A stretch of DNA of 64,000 nucleotides. Source: Gnetum montanum. Its lineage: Eukaryota > Streptophyta > Gnetopsida > Gnetales > Gnetaceae. A model generated the notes under the pieces. That model searched no databases and was not told where the DNA came from. It saw only the letters and a program-made list of their open reading frames with translations. Below, piece after piece: positions 44,430 to 56,090 of the stretch (positions within the stretch are counted from its first letter, which is position 1; each line of letters begins with the position of its first letter). The stretch is from the NCBI GenBank assembly GCA_015680685.1, contig MNCI01015552.1, forward strand, positions 80,047 through 144,046. Reading direction: 5' to 3'. Position numbers and translations under genes: made by a program.

Positions 44430-44800
44430 AACATGCTTATTCTCTAATCATCCAAATTAATTTTCCTTGGAGATTTCCAAGGAGAGGCCCCTTATACCCA
44501 TACATGCATCTATTGTTCTTAACCAAGCCCTTCCCATAATGATGGGGAAGTTGCCTTTGTAGTTTTCAACCTTAATCAATAGAAAATTGGTAGGATAGGA
44601 CCACCCACAAACTATGGTCAGAATGTCCTCTACTAATCCCAAAGGGATAGTGATTGATTGGTCTACCAATTCTAAATGGATGTTGCTCTTCTTGAGAGAT
44701 GGTAGGTTCTAGGCCTTGTATATGCAATGAAGATGAAATTGATACTAGAACTAGAATCAAGAAAATCCTTGCATGGATCATGTCTAGCAATTTGTAAGTA
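44430..44800 (-). pseudogene. Aspartic protease remnant, element D
   Basis: The active-site box reads D-S-S-S-S-I-N (Asp codon at plus 44756-44758); relatives have D-L-G-x-S-V-N. Downstream, V-D-Q-S-I-T-I-P-L-G-L-V-E-D-I-L-T-I-V-C-G-W-S-Y and I-I-M-G-R-A-W-L-R-T (44457-44669) match the element F protease. The loss of Gly from the box would prevent activity. Confidence 0.7.
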
Positions 44801-45069
44801 AATGAGTAGAATTCTTAGGTTAGATATTTTCAAGGGAAGATTGTTCACCATGATCTAATCAAAAATAGCATGAATTAGCATTACAGTGCAGATCTAAGGT
44901 GGCACTTGGTTTGAAGAGTACTTAAATATATTTGATGTTGAGGATAAGGGTGTTTGAGATATAGGGTAATTAGCCAAATTAGGTTGTGAGGGCTTGGGAG
45001 GACTATTAGATTAAAAGAAGGATCATTTCCTGGATTGATTATTCAAACCACTTGGCTGGAAAGCCAATT

Positions 45070-47180
45070 GTGAATGTATAGCTCTTATAGCATTTCATTG
45101 CTACAGGTGTGAAGGAATTTCACCTTGCATGGATAGAATATGAGGTAATTGGGTTGAGGGTGAAGGGATGTGTGTAGATGGATGTAGAGGATGGTATGGA
45201 TATGGGTTCTCTCCTCAAGTATATTGCGAATGATTTTGATAATATTCTAGAGGGTAATAGTGATGTTGGAATGAGGCATGGCTAGCAGAACTTCTTGGAG
45301 AGATGGGTTGTTGAACATTGTACCCATATGGATCTGGTTGCCTATAAGGGTACTATTGTCTTAGCTATGACATTCCTCATGATTATGGTTAGTGCCACTA
45401 TTGATATTGTTCATATGACTATGGTGGAGCTCCACTTGGGTAGTAAGCTTGTTGTTGTTGATGGAACTCTCTTTGATTACCTTGAGGATAAAACAATTGT
45501 CTGAGTGCTTGCCTCTATGCTAGTCAACGATTCAATGCATACATCCTAGACCCTTGTAAGTGTTACACCACAAGGAAACATCCTTTAAGATTTTCATACT
45601 AACAAATGTCACAACCAATGCCATCATCAAAGTCTATCTCCACAACTTCTTCTACTACAGCAACTTCACCCTTGCCTCTCTAGTAGACATGTTCAACTTC
45701 TTTCTACTTCTTGTGATTATGATCACTATTTTACTCTTTGGATTCCTTAAAAATCTTCATAGAATTTTATAATTTCTCATCCAAAGAGTCCCATAATTTA
45801 TCAACATTTTCCAAAATATCAAAAATAGATTTTTGGATAGGCAAGGTTTTCCTATTCACCGCTTCATCAAGTGGTGACTCCTCCTCATCACATAATCAAA
45901 CCTTCCTTTTTCTAATGGAAAGATTCTTATTATACTCTTCTAAAATTTTCTTTTTGAACAACACANTCTGAGAATAATCATGGCTAGGGAATCAATGTAA
46001 GAGAGAATAGTATCTATCCATGGAGACAATCAAGAGTTCATGCATTCCCTATTTCTAGACTTGGATTTGCCTTCTCAGATTAGACACTCTAGTGTACATG
46101 TGGTATTTGTCATTTAAGAGCTCTAACATGCTACTCCATCTACGACTGGATTCTAGTTCCAAGGACTGGTACTAGCTTTCATCTTTCTTGATAAGTATCC
46201 TGGGGAATAGCTTGAGTTTCTACCAGTCATTTTCAATGTTTTGTAAAGCATAAGCATCGTGAAAAGCTTGTAGATGTGTCTATGGATCAGAGTTATATCC
46301 CCCCTCAAATCTTGGAACATTGTTCATATCTAAGCACTTGATCCAACTATCTTTCACATGCCTAGTTGGAATCTTAACTACCTTTGCAATGTTAAGCATG
46401 CTTCAAGTTACTAATAGAGGTTCATCATCATTATTGTATTTATGACAGCAATGATGGTTTCTGTCACCCCTTCATTCTTGGTGGTCTCTACGGTCATTAT
46501 TATCTTGCTGATCACCTTCATCACGATTATTTCTCCTATAGCTTCTATTAGAACCAGAAGATGAAGAGGAAGGTGGACTACCATCACCACTATGGTGTCC
46601 TCAACCACCTCTTCACTCATTATGATAACCATCCTTAGATCCCTTTCCATCATTATGTTTACCTAAGTCCCTACCTTGACTATCACTTTTTCCTAAACCT
46701 GGTTTATGAATGGTGGATCGCAAGTTTAGGGCCACACCCTCATCACCAATAACAAAGGGTGGAGAATCTTCATGTTGGGAACCCTTAGGGGTAGGATCCA
46801 CATTATCATCTTGGCTTAGCAGGAACAAAGGGTTACTAAAGTGCTTCTCCTTTGCAAACTTGTGGTACTTCTCTTATTGTCAAAATCTTCTATGTTGTGT
46901 TTTAGTGGAACAATACTCATGACTGTCATAACCATTCACAATGTATTCATCTTGAAGATTTGGAATGCCCAACTTTTTAAGGATTTGAAACAACATCCCA
47001 GACACAAATTAATCAAGGGGGAATTATGATGTTGTCCTCCATATCATGCCATTGTAGTTGCTCATCTTGATGTAGGATGAAGGTGAAGTTAGGTACATAC
47101 TCATCTAGATGAGTATATACCACTTTGCACTCTTGTCGGACTAGCATTATGACATCTTCATGCCTATGGGAAGAAAATTT
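45070..47180 (-). pseudogene. Gag remnant, element D
   Basis: The start codon seen in A and C (9868, 38470) is mutated here. The N-terminal block V-V-Y-T-H-L-D-E-Y is followed by an open stretch 46613-46828 (F-L-L-S-Q-D-D-N-V-D, E-G-V-A-L-N-L-R-S-T), a low-complexity part, the capsid-like block L-D-M-N-N-V-P-R-F-E-G-G near 46340, and a knuckle at 45578-45613 reading C-D-I-C-stop-Y-E-N-L-K-G-C (His replaced by Asn). A Tyr/Pro-rich tail follows. A single N lies at 45966. Confidence 0.7.
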
Positions 47181-47311
47181 TTTGCAACAAATAAAACAAT
47201 TTATGTGCTTTTGTAATTATAGGTCATGTGAGAGTGATGTTGAACTTGGGTTCATCCAACGATATTAATAATGTTCACTAATCCTAGATAGCACATGTTT
47301 CAACAAACAAA

Positions 47312-47331
47312 GTTCTCAGCAACGACACCAA
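47312..47331 (-). other. Primer-binding site, element D
   Basis: The minus strand reads TTGGTGTCGTTGCTGAGAA directly after the LTR, keeping the CGTTGC core of the tRNA-Asp complement. Confidence 0.65.
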
Positions 47332-48286
47332 TGATGAGTGGTGAAGGATACCCCTATGCCCAAACATACGATTCATAGAGCACTCATGTGTGATCTAGTT
47401 AAATTTCACGGACTTTACAGTTTCTAGTACACTACTCTTCTAAGAAGTGAACCTTGCCCTAAGGTCATTTGTTGGCTTCCCAATTACATTTGTGAAGCAT
47501 AATGGTATGGTTAATAGTAATTAAGGCATATGATTTTTATCATTTTTTGTTTTATGGTTTTGGTGCTTGAAGAGAGAGATAGAGTAATTTAATAACTAAT
47601 TTGATTTAACTAACTAACTAATATTTAACTAATCCTAATATATGCATCCAATCCCACTTTTCATACACATCCTGAACCCACATATCCACTACTGGGTTAC
47701 CAAGCACTACACCATTGGGCATACCAAGCAATAACACTACTGAGATTACCAAGTGAATATGTGTTACACTCAAAGTGGTAATACTTATGTATTTAATCTA
47801 TCTAACCTCTTTTACTCAATTACTTAATTAGCTTAATTACTAAAAAACATTAAATAACTAATTGAAAGTATTAACTGCATGAATAAAATATCTAAGCTAT
47901 CCAGAATGCTACAAGGTTTATCAAGAAGCTCATCTTTATTGTCATACACACTGTCATGCACAAGTACAATAATGCTGCAATAAAGATCCATGCACTTAAT
48001 GACTCTTGTTGCAGGCATTCGGGAAAAATATTCTAACTTTTAAATAGACAAACTACAAGAGCTCTACTACTACTATGAATATGATGGTCATAAACATGGT
48101 TGGAAGCTCGTATTTATAGTTTTGCTCTAAGGCTGTGTTGATGGGGCCCCATCAATGTAGAAAATGCTACATCGATGCAACCTTGTCGATGGTGCAACAC
48201 CACATAAACAAGGCCCCATCGATAGGGGCCTGTTGGCAAGGCCACATCAACAGGGGCCCATTGATGTGACACATTCATGCTCATCA
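47332..48286 (-). mobile_element. 5' LTR of element D (L4)
   Basis: A 955-bp LTR from TGATGAGCATG (48286) to CTCATCA (47332) on the minus strand. It aligns with 10019-10967 throughout. The start holds repeated CATCGATGGGGCC-like words, followed by a TATA box (ACTATAAATACGAG on the minus strand, about 48107-48120). Confidence 0.85.
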
Positions 48287-48317
48287 ACTATTAAGATGTT
48301 CATCATCACTTTAGCTA

Positions 48318-48554
48318 GCACATGAAAAAGTATTGGAAGTAGCCCTCTTACCAATCAAATTAGATAATCCTAAGCCTCAATCCTAGCCTATTGATATCAA
48401 TAATGATCCACCTTTAATAAATGAGTCACAAAGCCCTACTTCTATGGTGATTGAAAATGCAACATTAAGAAATGAAGTTGCAAAATCATCATCTTCTACG
48501 AGTATTTTTTCAAAACTTAGAAACTTTGATATAGCTTCTACAACCAGAGAGTGA
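48318..48554 (+). pseudogene. Unidentified coding scrap
   Basis: A plus-strand frame of 78 codons with one internal TAG (at a Gln-like position) ends in TGA at 48552-48554. It is polar, with N-D-P-P-L-I-N-E-S-Q-S-P-T and a Ser run, and has no start codon near its left edge. I do not recognise the family. It lies just outside the LTR of element D and could be the tail of a gene or of another mobile element. Confidence 0.3.
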
Positions 48555-49379
48555 TGATAAACATTTTAGTTTCTTATTTATACTTATGTTAAATTTATTA
48601 ACATCCTATTACAGACAATGAAATTTTTAATGAAATTCATAACAAGCAAGTTTCTCTTTAGTCTTTATTAATTTTATTTTATCATTATAAAATTTTTCAA
48701 AAAGATTAAAAACCTCTAATATCATTTTTCTAATCCTTTCTATCATTTCAAAAGGATGTATTAATGTAAAAACAATTTATAACATATTTAGGTATTAAGA
48801 AAAAAGCTCAAAGTTACTTTGATTTTTCCTAATATTTATGTTGCTAAATTAAGACTGAAAGTGTGAAATTTCTAGTTGGAGCAATGCCTATTAGAAATGA
48901 TTTTTTTAAGGGAACTCCATTTAGGAAAATTTTAATAATGTTCCATGATAGCTAGTGATGAAATAATTTTCTTAATTTCTTATTATGGTATTGAAGTAAA
49001 TTTTATAAATGGTCAATGGAAATGTATATTTTAGATCACTCATAATTATTAGTAGTCATGAATATGTTGATTATAGAGTAAAGTAGATATAATCATTTTT
49101 ACCAATGTTAAGCTTGAAAGGTGGCATTAAGGTTTGGTGCTTTTATCAATCTTAACATTTAAGAAATATTTGGATTGTCCACTAAGGTTGCATCATCACA
49201 AAAGCCTAATTAATAAGTTGTGATACTTCACTAAGAGATACAACAATTCCCAAAGCCTATAAATATGGTGGGAAGCCACTAAAACAACATTGTATACAAT
49301 GCAAAAAGAAAAAAGAAAAACATAGTGTTGTATCATGGTATGACTATGTTAAATTTAACTTCACATTCTTTTATTTAAC
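48555..49379. other. AT-rich DNA, nothing recognised
   Basis: No long open frame or family motif on either strand. The expected RT part of the Ty1/copia element to the right is not visible here, so that element is probably truncated. Confidence 0.4.
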
Positions 49380-50070
49380 TTTGTTTCATTATTTTTTGTT
49401 TGAAGTTCATATCAATTATAAGTCATTCAAATTTCTTATTAACATTGTAGCTCTATTTTCGTTGGATATTGTGACTCCAAGAATCATCAAAACTCTCAAC
49501 ACATCTATGCTAATTACTTTAAATTTCAATTTTAATCTATTCTCTATTAAATTCTTGGAATTTTCAAAAATACCAAGAGTTTCACCGTTGGAATGAAAGG
49601 TATAGATTCACATATTTCTACTAAATTCATCTACAATAATAATAAAAATTCTTATCTTCTCCTTGACAAAGTGTAACCATTAGGCCTATCAAATCCATGT
49701 GTAAAAGTTTTAGAGGCTTTTCCCTACTTTTCATTTTTAAGTGTTGTGTGAAAGTGCCTTATATTTTCCTTTAAGCTTTGTGTCACAAACTTCATATGGT
49801 ATTTCTGGACATATGACTCCAACTACTACTTGATTCTTAATGAGTTTTTTCAATATTTGAATATAAGGCATGGCTTAGCCTCCAATGTCAAAGTCCTGAA
49901 ATAGATGCATTTGATATTCTTGGAGATGAAATATAATAATTTTCAACTTCTAAATAGCCTCCTAAAAAGTAATAAATTTGTTTATTGAACCTCTTTAGTT
50001 TAGCAATTAAAAAGTCTCCTTTCAAAATGATACAAAAATCATCATTAAAAGTCATGTTTCCATTTTTCAT
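49380..50070 (-). pseudogene. Copia integrase remnant
   Basis: In minus-strand order: a pre-integrase part with L-x-H-W-R-L-S-H-A (family L-W-H-x-R-L-G-H), then K-P-L-K-L-L-H-M-D-L-I-G-L at about 49700, then I-F-I-I-I-V-D-E-F-S-R in a shifted frame, and F-E-N-S-K-N-L-I-E-N-R-L-K-L-K-F at about 49500. These are the copia integrase landmarks (E-L-L-H-M-D-L-x-G-P, V-D-D-x-S-R, F-K-x-F-K). The rest is unreadable. Confidence 0.6.
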
Positions 50071-50734
50071 ATTTTTACCAATTAATAGTAATGACTCTAA
50101 GAGTTAAGTGTCATTCTTAATCGTATATAATTAATTTAATAATAAAATAAAGAACCTTGCAAAATTGAGAAGATATAAAGTTACCTGGGGAAAACCTTCA
50201 AAATAAAAAACCCTAACAAAAATCACTTCTTGGACTATTAGTAGTAGCAAAACTCTAAAAGATTAAAGCATGTGAAGAATTTACAATGTGTAAAGGATAT
50301 TGTTTTTAAAGTTTATGCATTAGTAATTTTTCACATATCAAGGATTCTCCTTATAAGCTTCTTTCATATTACCAAGGGTTAAAAAAATAAAATCATAATT
50401 AAAAGGATATGAATATTTATTTATGACAAAGGAGTTGGCATAGCTAATAAAGAAATTATGGATTGGAATGTTGACCAAATAAAAAATAGAAAACAAAAAT
50501 ATGACATGAAACAATGGTGGAACAATGGATAAAATCAAGGCATATTTGCCTAAAACCATCTTTACCTTGAGAAATATAAAAGACATCATTCACATTAGTT
50601 TGATGGCCATTCAAAAGAGTGAAAAGCACATTATCAATTTTTTCTATCTTAATGCTTGCTCATTTTCTACCTGTATGCTTCTAAGGTTGCTAGTAGATGC
50701 GAAATGATGAGATGAAGTTCTTCCTAATTAAATC

Positions 50735-50790
50735 CATGTGGTTGGAACAACCACTATCAATGATCAATGTTTGAGATGTAACTTATTTGA
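50735..50790 (-). pseudogene. Copia protease active site
   Basis: The minus strand reads L-I-I-D-S-G-C-S-N-H-M-D. D-S-G (50750-50758) with S-N-H-M after it is the copia protease signature (L-D-S-G-A-S-x-H-M). The catalytic Asp is intact, but the surroundings are broken. Confidence 0.75.
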
Positions 50791-50941
50791 TCATTTGATA
50801 TGTTACAAAATAAAAGATTAATGTCCCTCCTTTAACTTGATCTTATTTGTTTTGAGGATTAGTTTGATGTGAAGAGTTTTCTTCAAGCGGTTTTGGTGCT
50901 TCTTCATTGATAGTTATGGAAGGAAATCTTATCTTCCATCA

Positions 50942-50983
50942 ACATTTATCTTCATAAAGGCTCTTCTCCTTGCAATGCTTATA
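50942..50983 (-). pseudogene. Copia Gag Cys knuckle, degenerate
   Basis: Fourteen codons with canonical CX2CX4HX4C spacing, now Y-x2-C-x4-L-x4-C. The first Cys and the His are lost, each explicable by a single base change (TGT to TAT, CAT to CTT). Confidence 0.55.
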
Positions 50984-51099
50984 CCATGGCATATTTAAGG
51001 ATGAGGATTCATGTTGCTTTCTTAGAGTGAAATTATATATTCCTCTTATTTAACCTCTTCCACCTTTAAAATTCTTTCTTCCTCTTAAAAAGTGAGACT

Positions 51100-51960
51100 T
51101 GAAATTTAAGCCTTTCATCCTTGAGATTTGAATTATTTCTTTTGCCTCATACAAATATTTCTTTGCCTCTTGAATTCTTAGCAAAGTAAGCTTGGTCTAC
51201 TTGATTATCTTGACTCTTTTTAATATTCTAATGTTTCAACCTAGGAAATTGATTCATGAATGAAACGTTTTGTCTAAATCTTTTATTCTAGACTTAATCC
51301 ATCATAGCATTGTTTCTAACTTTCATAATTATATAACACTTTAATAAATTTGTCTAATTTTTTCCTTTAAGTGTACTTACAACCATATTTGTCAATATTC
51401 CTTATGCATGCATACATTTTTAAGAAAACATTTTAATGTTTTCATCTCTATAGTCCATTAAGTATTTTATTTCTTGTCTATATCTTAATTATTTGATTTG
51501 AAGATTTGAAATGGAGCCTTTCTATTCTTATTGTAATAGGTCCCAAGTTTTTTTAGTAATTAGGTTATCGATAATCCTTACAAAAATGGAGTAAAAAACT
51601 AACATGCAAATAATCGTCCTTGCTAGTGCAACCTTCTTTCTATTTTCAAGAAATATTTTCTTTCATTTTCTATTTAGAAAATTTATATTTGGAAATTCCT
51701 TGTAGCCTTATTCTATAACATGCTAGCATTTTTAAGTAAAGTCTTTACCAACTTCTTCCCATATTTAAAATCTTAACTTCCATTAAATATAATGGTACAT
51801 CTAAGAATGTCTTTGTTTAATTTTACTTGAAATAATAATGATCAAGGTATTAAAGGCTTAAAAAATTTTACATTTGAGGCTTTGAGAAAGCTTTTAGTAA
51901 AAAAAATATAGCTTTGAATGAAAAGGAATGCTTTGAGGCCTTTTGGCTTAGATTAATCCT
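51100..51960 (-). pseudogene. Copia Gag remnant
   Basis: The block K-K-T-W-D-L-L-Q at about 51530-51560, followed by a K-x-L-R-Y-R-Q-E-I-K-Y-L-M-like stretch, matches the copia Gag (UBN2) pattern A-K-E-A-W-D-x-L-Q ... L-x-x-E-x-x-x-L-x-M. The remainder could not be read. Confidence 0.45.
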
Positions 51961-51979
51961 TTTAAGGATGAATTTAGTT

Positions 51980-51995
51980 CAAAGCTCCAATACCA
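51980..51995 (-). other. Copia primer-binding site (initiator tRNA-Met type)
   Basis: The minus strand reads TGGTATTGGAGCTTTG, close to TGGTATCAGAGC, the complement of the initiator tRNA-Met 3' end used by most plant copia elements. Confidence 0.65.
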
Positions 51996-51999
51996 CTAT

Positions 52000-53351
52000 C
52001 AGAGAATGTGTGAAAGATTTTTTTTGTATCAAATCCAATCTTATCACTAGAAATCATAGAACAACAACTAACAACAATAGATGCAAGGACTAGATATTTA
52101 TTGGATCTTGCTCATATGATAAGAAACAAAATCATCTCTAGTCTTTATCAGGCTTTATAACTATAGATTAATCCAAATATGAGCAGAGATAGCAAGAGAA
52201 CCTTATTATATCAAGTCATAGCAATGATGTCAAGTAGTAAGAGATTTTCGAAGTTCTTAGTTTCAATTTCAATGAGACACTAGAAAACATACCTAAAGAG
52301 TGCATAACAATAAGCTTCCAAGATTATTAATTGAAGTCATGGCCATTGACTTCAAGCTAGAGACAAGAATCTAGAACTTTTAATGCTTAATTTGAATGAA
52401 TTCAATGTCACTTTGCTCAAAGTTTATTATTAATGCATTGATCTAGAGAAACATTAATGTAAGTACCAATTATCAATCAAATTAAGGATTAATATCTTAT
52501 GAAAACTTTAACTTTAAACATAAAAATTAAAGGATCTTAAATAATAAACATGTAATTGGAATGAATCTTAGCATGAAACTAATATAAAAATGTCATGCAA
52601 AATGAACCTATGCATTGGGAATTTGTGAATCTCACAGAAATTTCATGCATAGTTTGTGATGGGTGAAGGTGTAGGTGAACATGCAAAACCACACTAAATT
52701 CACCAACCTTTTTGCATAATTTTTTAGATTATGTTATAAAGTTAATTGCAATAGAAAAAATAACATTTTGTATCTTTAATCCTATAAAGCACACACAAAT
52801 GCCTTATGGTGTTACATGAAAACCAAATGCCAAAACNAAAATTAGGAGAATGTGTGAGAATTAATGAAAATCAATGAGAGATTAAAAGATTGAAAGAATT
52901 TATGATTAACTATGAATGAAATTTTAGAGATTGTAATGTGAGAATGGGAAAATCTTGAGAGAAATTGAAGCTCTAATAATGCTTGAATTAACTTCAAACT
53001 ACTACAACAATGAAAATTTAGAAAATGATCAAAGCTTAAACTTGGAACTACTTAGTTTGAGTGTGGACATCTCTTTTTATAGGTTTGGATGATACTTTTA
53101 TATTATTTTAGGCATGTTTCACATATATAAGACTCATGAGATATCTTTTTCATTTATGGAAAGATTTTACATGGTACATGACTTGTAACTATTGATATCG
53201 AAACTCCCCTTCTAGGCACAAGGCCATGACTTATTAGTTTTATCACTAGGGTAAACAAATTACATGATACATAGGGATGCTTTCAATGGAAGGTATCATG
53301 CAACCTTTAAATTATTTATTTTTATAACAGAATTATTATCATCTATCAACA
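52000..53351 (-). mobile_element. 5' LTR of the copia element
   Basis: It starts TGTTGATAGATG at 53351 on the minus strand and ends about CACACA at 52007, a few bases before the primer-binding site. A TATA box, CCTATAAAAAGAG, lies at about 53080-53095 (minus strand). The length of about 1.35 kb is plausible for copia. One N is present at 52837. Confidence 0.55.
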
Positions 53352-53722
53352 TTAGTCATGATTACTAAATTTTAATCCCATGAAAATTAAAAACCCTATA
53401 GGTTTTAACCCATGCGAGTTCTTTACATGGTATCCCAGATAAAGTAAAGGATTGAAAATATAATAGAATGTTAAATCATCAACGAATCCTTTACTACATT
53501 TTTCTAGACCATTAAATTAAATAAATATACTAAAATAATGATTAATGTTGCCACTTCCATTAAGTCATTATTTATACAATTAATAAATACTCCACTTTCA
53601 TAAGAAGATAATCTTATTACTTTCTTTTTAGAATAGTTGAATGAGTCTAGGGAAATGTATAGTGTATATGAAAAGAAGGTGTATATGAAAAGAAGGTGTA
53701 TAGTATTCTTGATGCAATCAAG
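53352..53722. other. AT-rich DNA with a 17-bp duplication
   Basis: No gene was recognised. GTGTATATGAAAAGAAG occurs twice in direct tandem at 53662-53678 and 53679-53695. Confidence 0.5.
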
Positions 53723-53940
53723 CATTAGAGGCATTATTTATTACCCAAGGAGTTTACTTTGATGATGAACCAAAAAGCACTTCAATTTCTAAACTCATAA
53801 AAGAATTTGAGTACAAAGCACATGAAGTGAGTTGCATAGTTACAAGAGTTAAAGTTTGTGTTAAAGCACAAAAGTGGAAAAGCCAATGTGGTGGCTAATG
53901 CTTTAACTAGTGTGCTTATGGTAAATTTCAACATACCTCA
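53723..53940 (+). pseudogene. RNase H end of chromovirus-like element E
   Basis: Reads R-H-Y-L-L-P-K-E-F-T, then N-Q-K-A-L-Q-F-L-N-S, K-F-V-L-K-H-K-S-G-K-A-N-V-V-A-N-A-L. This is the end of a chromovirus RNase H (family K-E-F-V-L ... D-H-x-A-L-K-x-L ... N-V-V-A-D-A-L-S). Three TGA/TAG/TAA stops interrupt it. The T-D-H and last catalytic Asp are lost (M-N-Q and A-N-A-L). Sequence left of 53723 is unrelated, so the element is 5'-truncated. The frame continues after the solo LTR at 54987. Confidence 0.75.
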
Positions 53941-54986
53941 TGATGAGACACGATATGCACAAGCCGCGATATCGTGTCGTTCCCTGCGATATCGTGGTCT
54001 GTCACCAAATCTATAAATAAGAGGTAACACTTACCTCATTTCTGATCCTGGCTAGAAGTGTGAAGCTTTGGCAGTTTGATCACTCCAGAGTTAGATTAAT
54101 TTCCCATGTGCCCACAGTAGGAGTCCTAGAGTGAATGGCTCTTTATTCGAGTAGCTTTGTAACCTGAACAAAAGTTGTGTACGGAAATAAAGACAAAATT
54201 GATTGGATAAACCTTGCAGTACATGGATAGGATTTTATTATTTGTTATTTATTACATGTTGTTAGTGCACACGAGTATGACTTGATTATGAGCATCTATG
54301 GATGTGTATGGCTAGTCAATGAATTGGTTGCTCGTCGCAACGCGGTATGAGTACGACTTGATTATGAGCATTGAGACTTCTTGGTAACCCAGTAGCGTAT
54401 CCAGGATCTATGCTTGGTAATCCCAATGGTAGTCCTAGTGTGTACAACTACTCAAGGAATCGGCTACTCATCGCATTTAGGCTAGAACGTGGGATAAGTA
54501 CGACTTGGCTACGAGCACCTACGGGTGTGTACGGCTAGTTAAGGAATCAGCTGCTTATCACACTTAGGCTAATTAGGTGTCTCAGTACGACCACTTCAAG
54601 CACGTGTGTTACGTGTGGTGATCCAAATAACGATTAGCGTTTGGTAGCCACAATTGCATAGTTCAGGGTGTGTACGGTAAGTGGGAATGGATGCTGACGC
54701 TAGTTAATTTAGACTTAGGTCCTTAGTTAGAGTTAGTTAGATCTCTCAACCCTTCACCCTTTAGCATAGGAGAAAAACCAAAAAAGACCAAAAGAATCAT
54801 ATACCTCGAACTTACTTAACCATACACCATGACAACAATAAGTAAGTCTGGAAAGACAATGAATGATTAACCCCAAGTGTTCCATGGGGCGTTTAGGCAT
54901 TTAGTTTGCGAAGTTTGATCAGATCGCGCATGCTACACTCGTTTCGTATGGTTGAGTGTAGGGGTACCTCACCACTCATCACCTCA
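53936..54986 (+). mobile_element. Solo LTR with perfect 5-bp target duplication
   Basis: The LTR is 53941-54981 (1041 bp), TGATGAGACACG to CTCATCA, flanked on both sides by CCTCA (53936-53940 and 54982-54986). It is inserted between the RNase H and integrase of element E, and the interrupted frame resumes if the LTR and one CCTCA are discounted. The start has GCGATATCGT palindromes at 53966 and 53986, then a TATA box at 54011-54020. The LTR keeps many CpG sites. No internal region is present, so it arose by LTR-LTR recombination. Confidence 0.93.
54011..54021 (+). promoter_or_regulatory. TATA box of the solo LTR
   Basis: CTATAAATAAG, 70 bases into the LTR and conserved in the LTR at 1-172. 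The upstream promoter part holds only the palindrome cluster. Confidence 0.65.
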
Positions 54987-56090
54987 TGTGGAAGGTATGG
55001 ATGATTTTAGCGAAAATATTTTGTTTGAAAGGCATTATAGTGGCATGGTAGGTCACATGTGTAGGGATAAAACATTGGAATTTATGGGTAGAAACTATTC
55101 TTGACCTAGTATGACAACTAAAGTTTTGAAATTTATGAAGGAGTGCTTAACTTGTCAAAAATCCAAAGAAGGTAAAGGAGTAGATGAACATTATATACCT
55201 TTGCCAATTCCCAGGGATCCATGGGAAAGTGTGTTTATGGATTTTATGAGTGGTATTCCAAAAATCAAAAGTGGAATGATGTAATTTTTGTTGTTATGAA
55301 TAGGTATTCAAGATGGCACACTTCATTTCATGCAAGAAGGTGAGTAAGGCTTCTCATGTTGCAAATTTGTTTTTCCAACATGTTGTGAAGTTGCATGGAA
55401 TTCCTTTATATATTGGTAGTGACATCAACTCCAAATTCATAAGTCACTTTTGGAGGTTCCTTTGGAAAATTTTAGGAATAAATTTGAATTTTTCTAGTGC
55501 ATATCATCCACAATATGATGCTCAAATAGAGGTGGTGAATACATCCTTGCTAAACATCTTGGGAAAACATGTGGGAAAACTTATTGTGTCATGCTAAGTT
55601 TTCATACAATAATTTTATTCATGTTGCTATTGGGAAAAGCCCATTTGATGTGAACTATTAATTTTTTCCATAGATTGTAGATACCTTGATGAGATTTGAT
55701 GTTGAAGCTCAACTTAGTGATGGATTTGTGAAAGAGATGAGGGGTCTCCATCCAAAAGTGAAATCAAATCTTGGGAAAAAGGATGAAGAGAGAGTCCTAA
55801 AGAGGAATGAGGGTAAACAGAAGCCAAATTTTACTATTGGTAACTTGGTTTGGGTGCACTTGAAGAAGAAATGATTGAGAGGTGTTAACATCTCCAAGTT
55901 GAAAGCCAAGAAGATGAGACCTTTCAAAATTAAGGCCAAGATTAATGATAATTCTTTTGAGATAGAATTACCAAATGGTGTTGAAATGCCTTTTGTGTTC
56001 AATGTTTCATATCTTTTGCACTATCATGGATCAGTTGATGAGGAGATCATATAGAGTAGCATTGATGAGTTGAAGGGAACTATTGATTAG
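54987..56090 (+). pseudogene. Integrase of chromovirus-like element E
   Basis: The zinc-binding part has H-Y-S-G-M-V-G-H and C-L-T-C-Q-K-S-K, then L-P-I-P-R-D-P-W-E-S. The core has M-D-F (Asp 55240-55242), G-S-D-I-N (Asp 55421-55423) and Q-I-E-V-V-N (Glu 55529-55531) with 35 residues between the last two, so DDX35E is complete. The C-terminal part ends L-V-W-V-H-L-K-K, M-R-P-F-K-I-K, I-N-D-N-S-F-E-I-E-L-P and F-N-V-S-Y-L, the GPY/F-type module of Reina-like chromoviruses. Stops and a frameshift lie near 55285 and 55600-55680. No chromodomain was seen after it. Confidence 0.85.

Larger units (their letters stand above)
39501..48286 (-). mobile_element. Athila-like Ty3/gypsy retrotransposon D, decayed
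   Basis: On the minus strand: LTR (47332-48286), primer-binding site, gag, protease, RT, RNase H, integrase (cut by a 633-N gap), then repeat R (39517-40720). Its LTR matches that of element A best. A 3' LTR of its own subfamily is absent; the next sequence on the left is the LTR of element C, of another subfamily. Confidence 0.75.
49380..53351 (-). mobile_element. Ty1/copia retrotransposon, strongly decayed and 3'-truncated
   Basis: On the minus strand: LTR (about 52000-53351), primer-binding site, gag, Cys knuckle, protease, integrase. That order (integrase before any RT) and the motifs fit Ty1/copia. No reverse transcriptase or 3' LTR was found to the left. All coding parts are full of stops and frameshifts, and CpG is almost absent. 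Confidence 0.7.
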
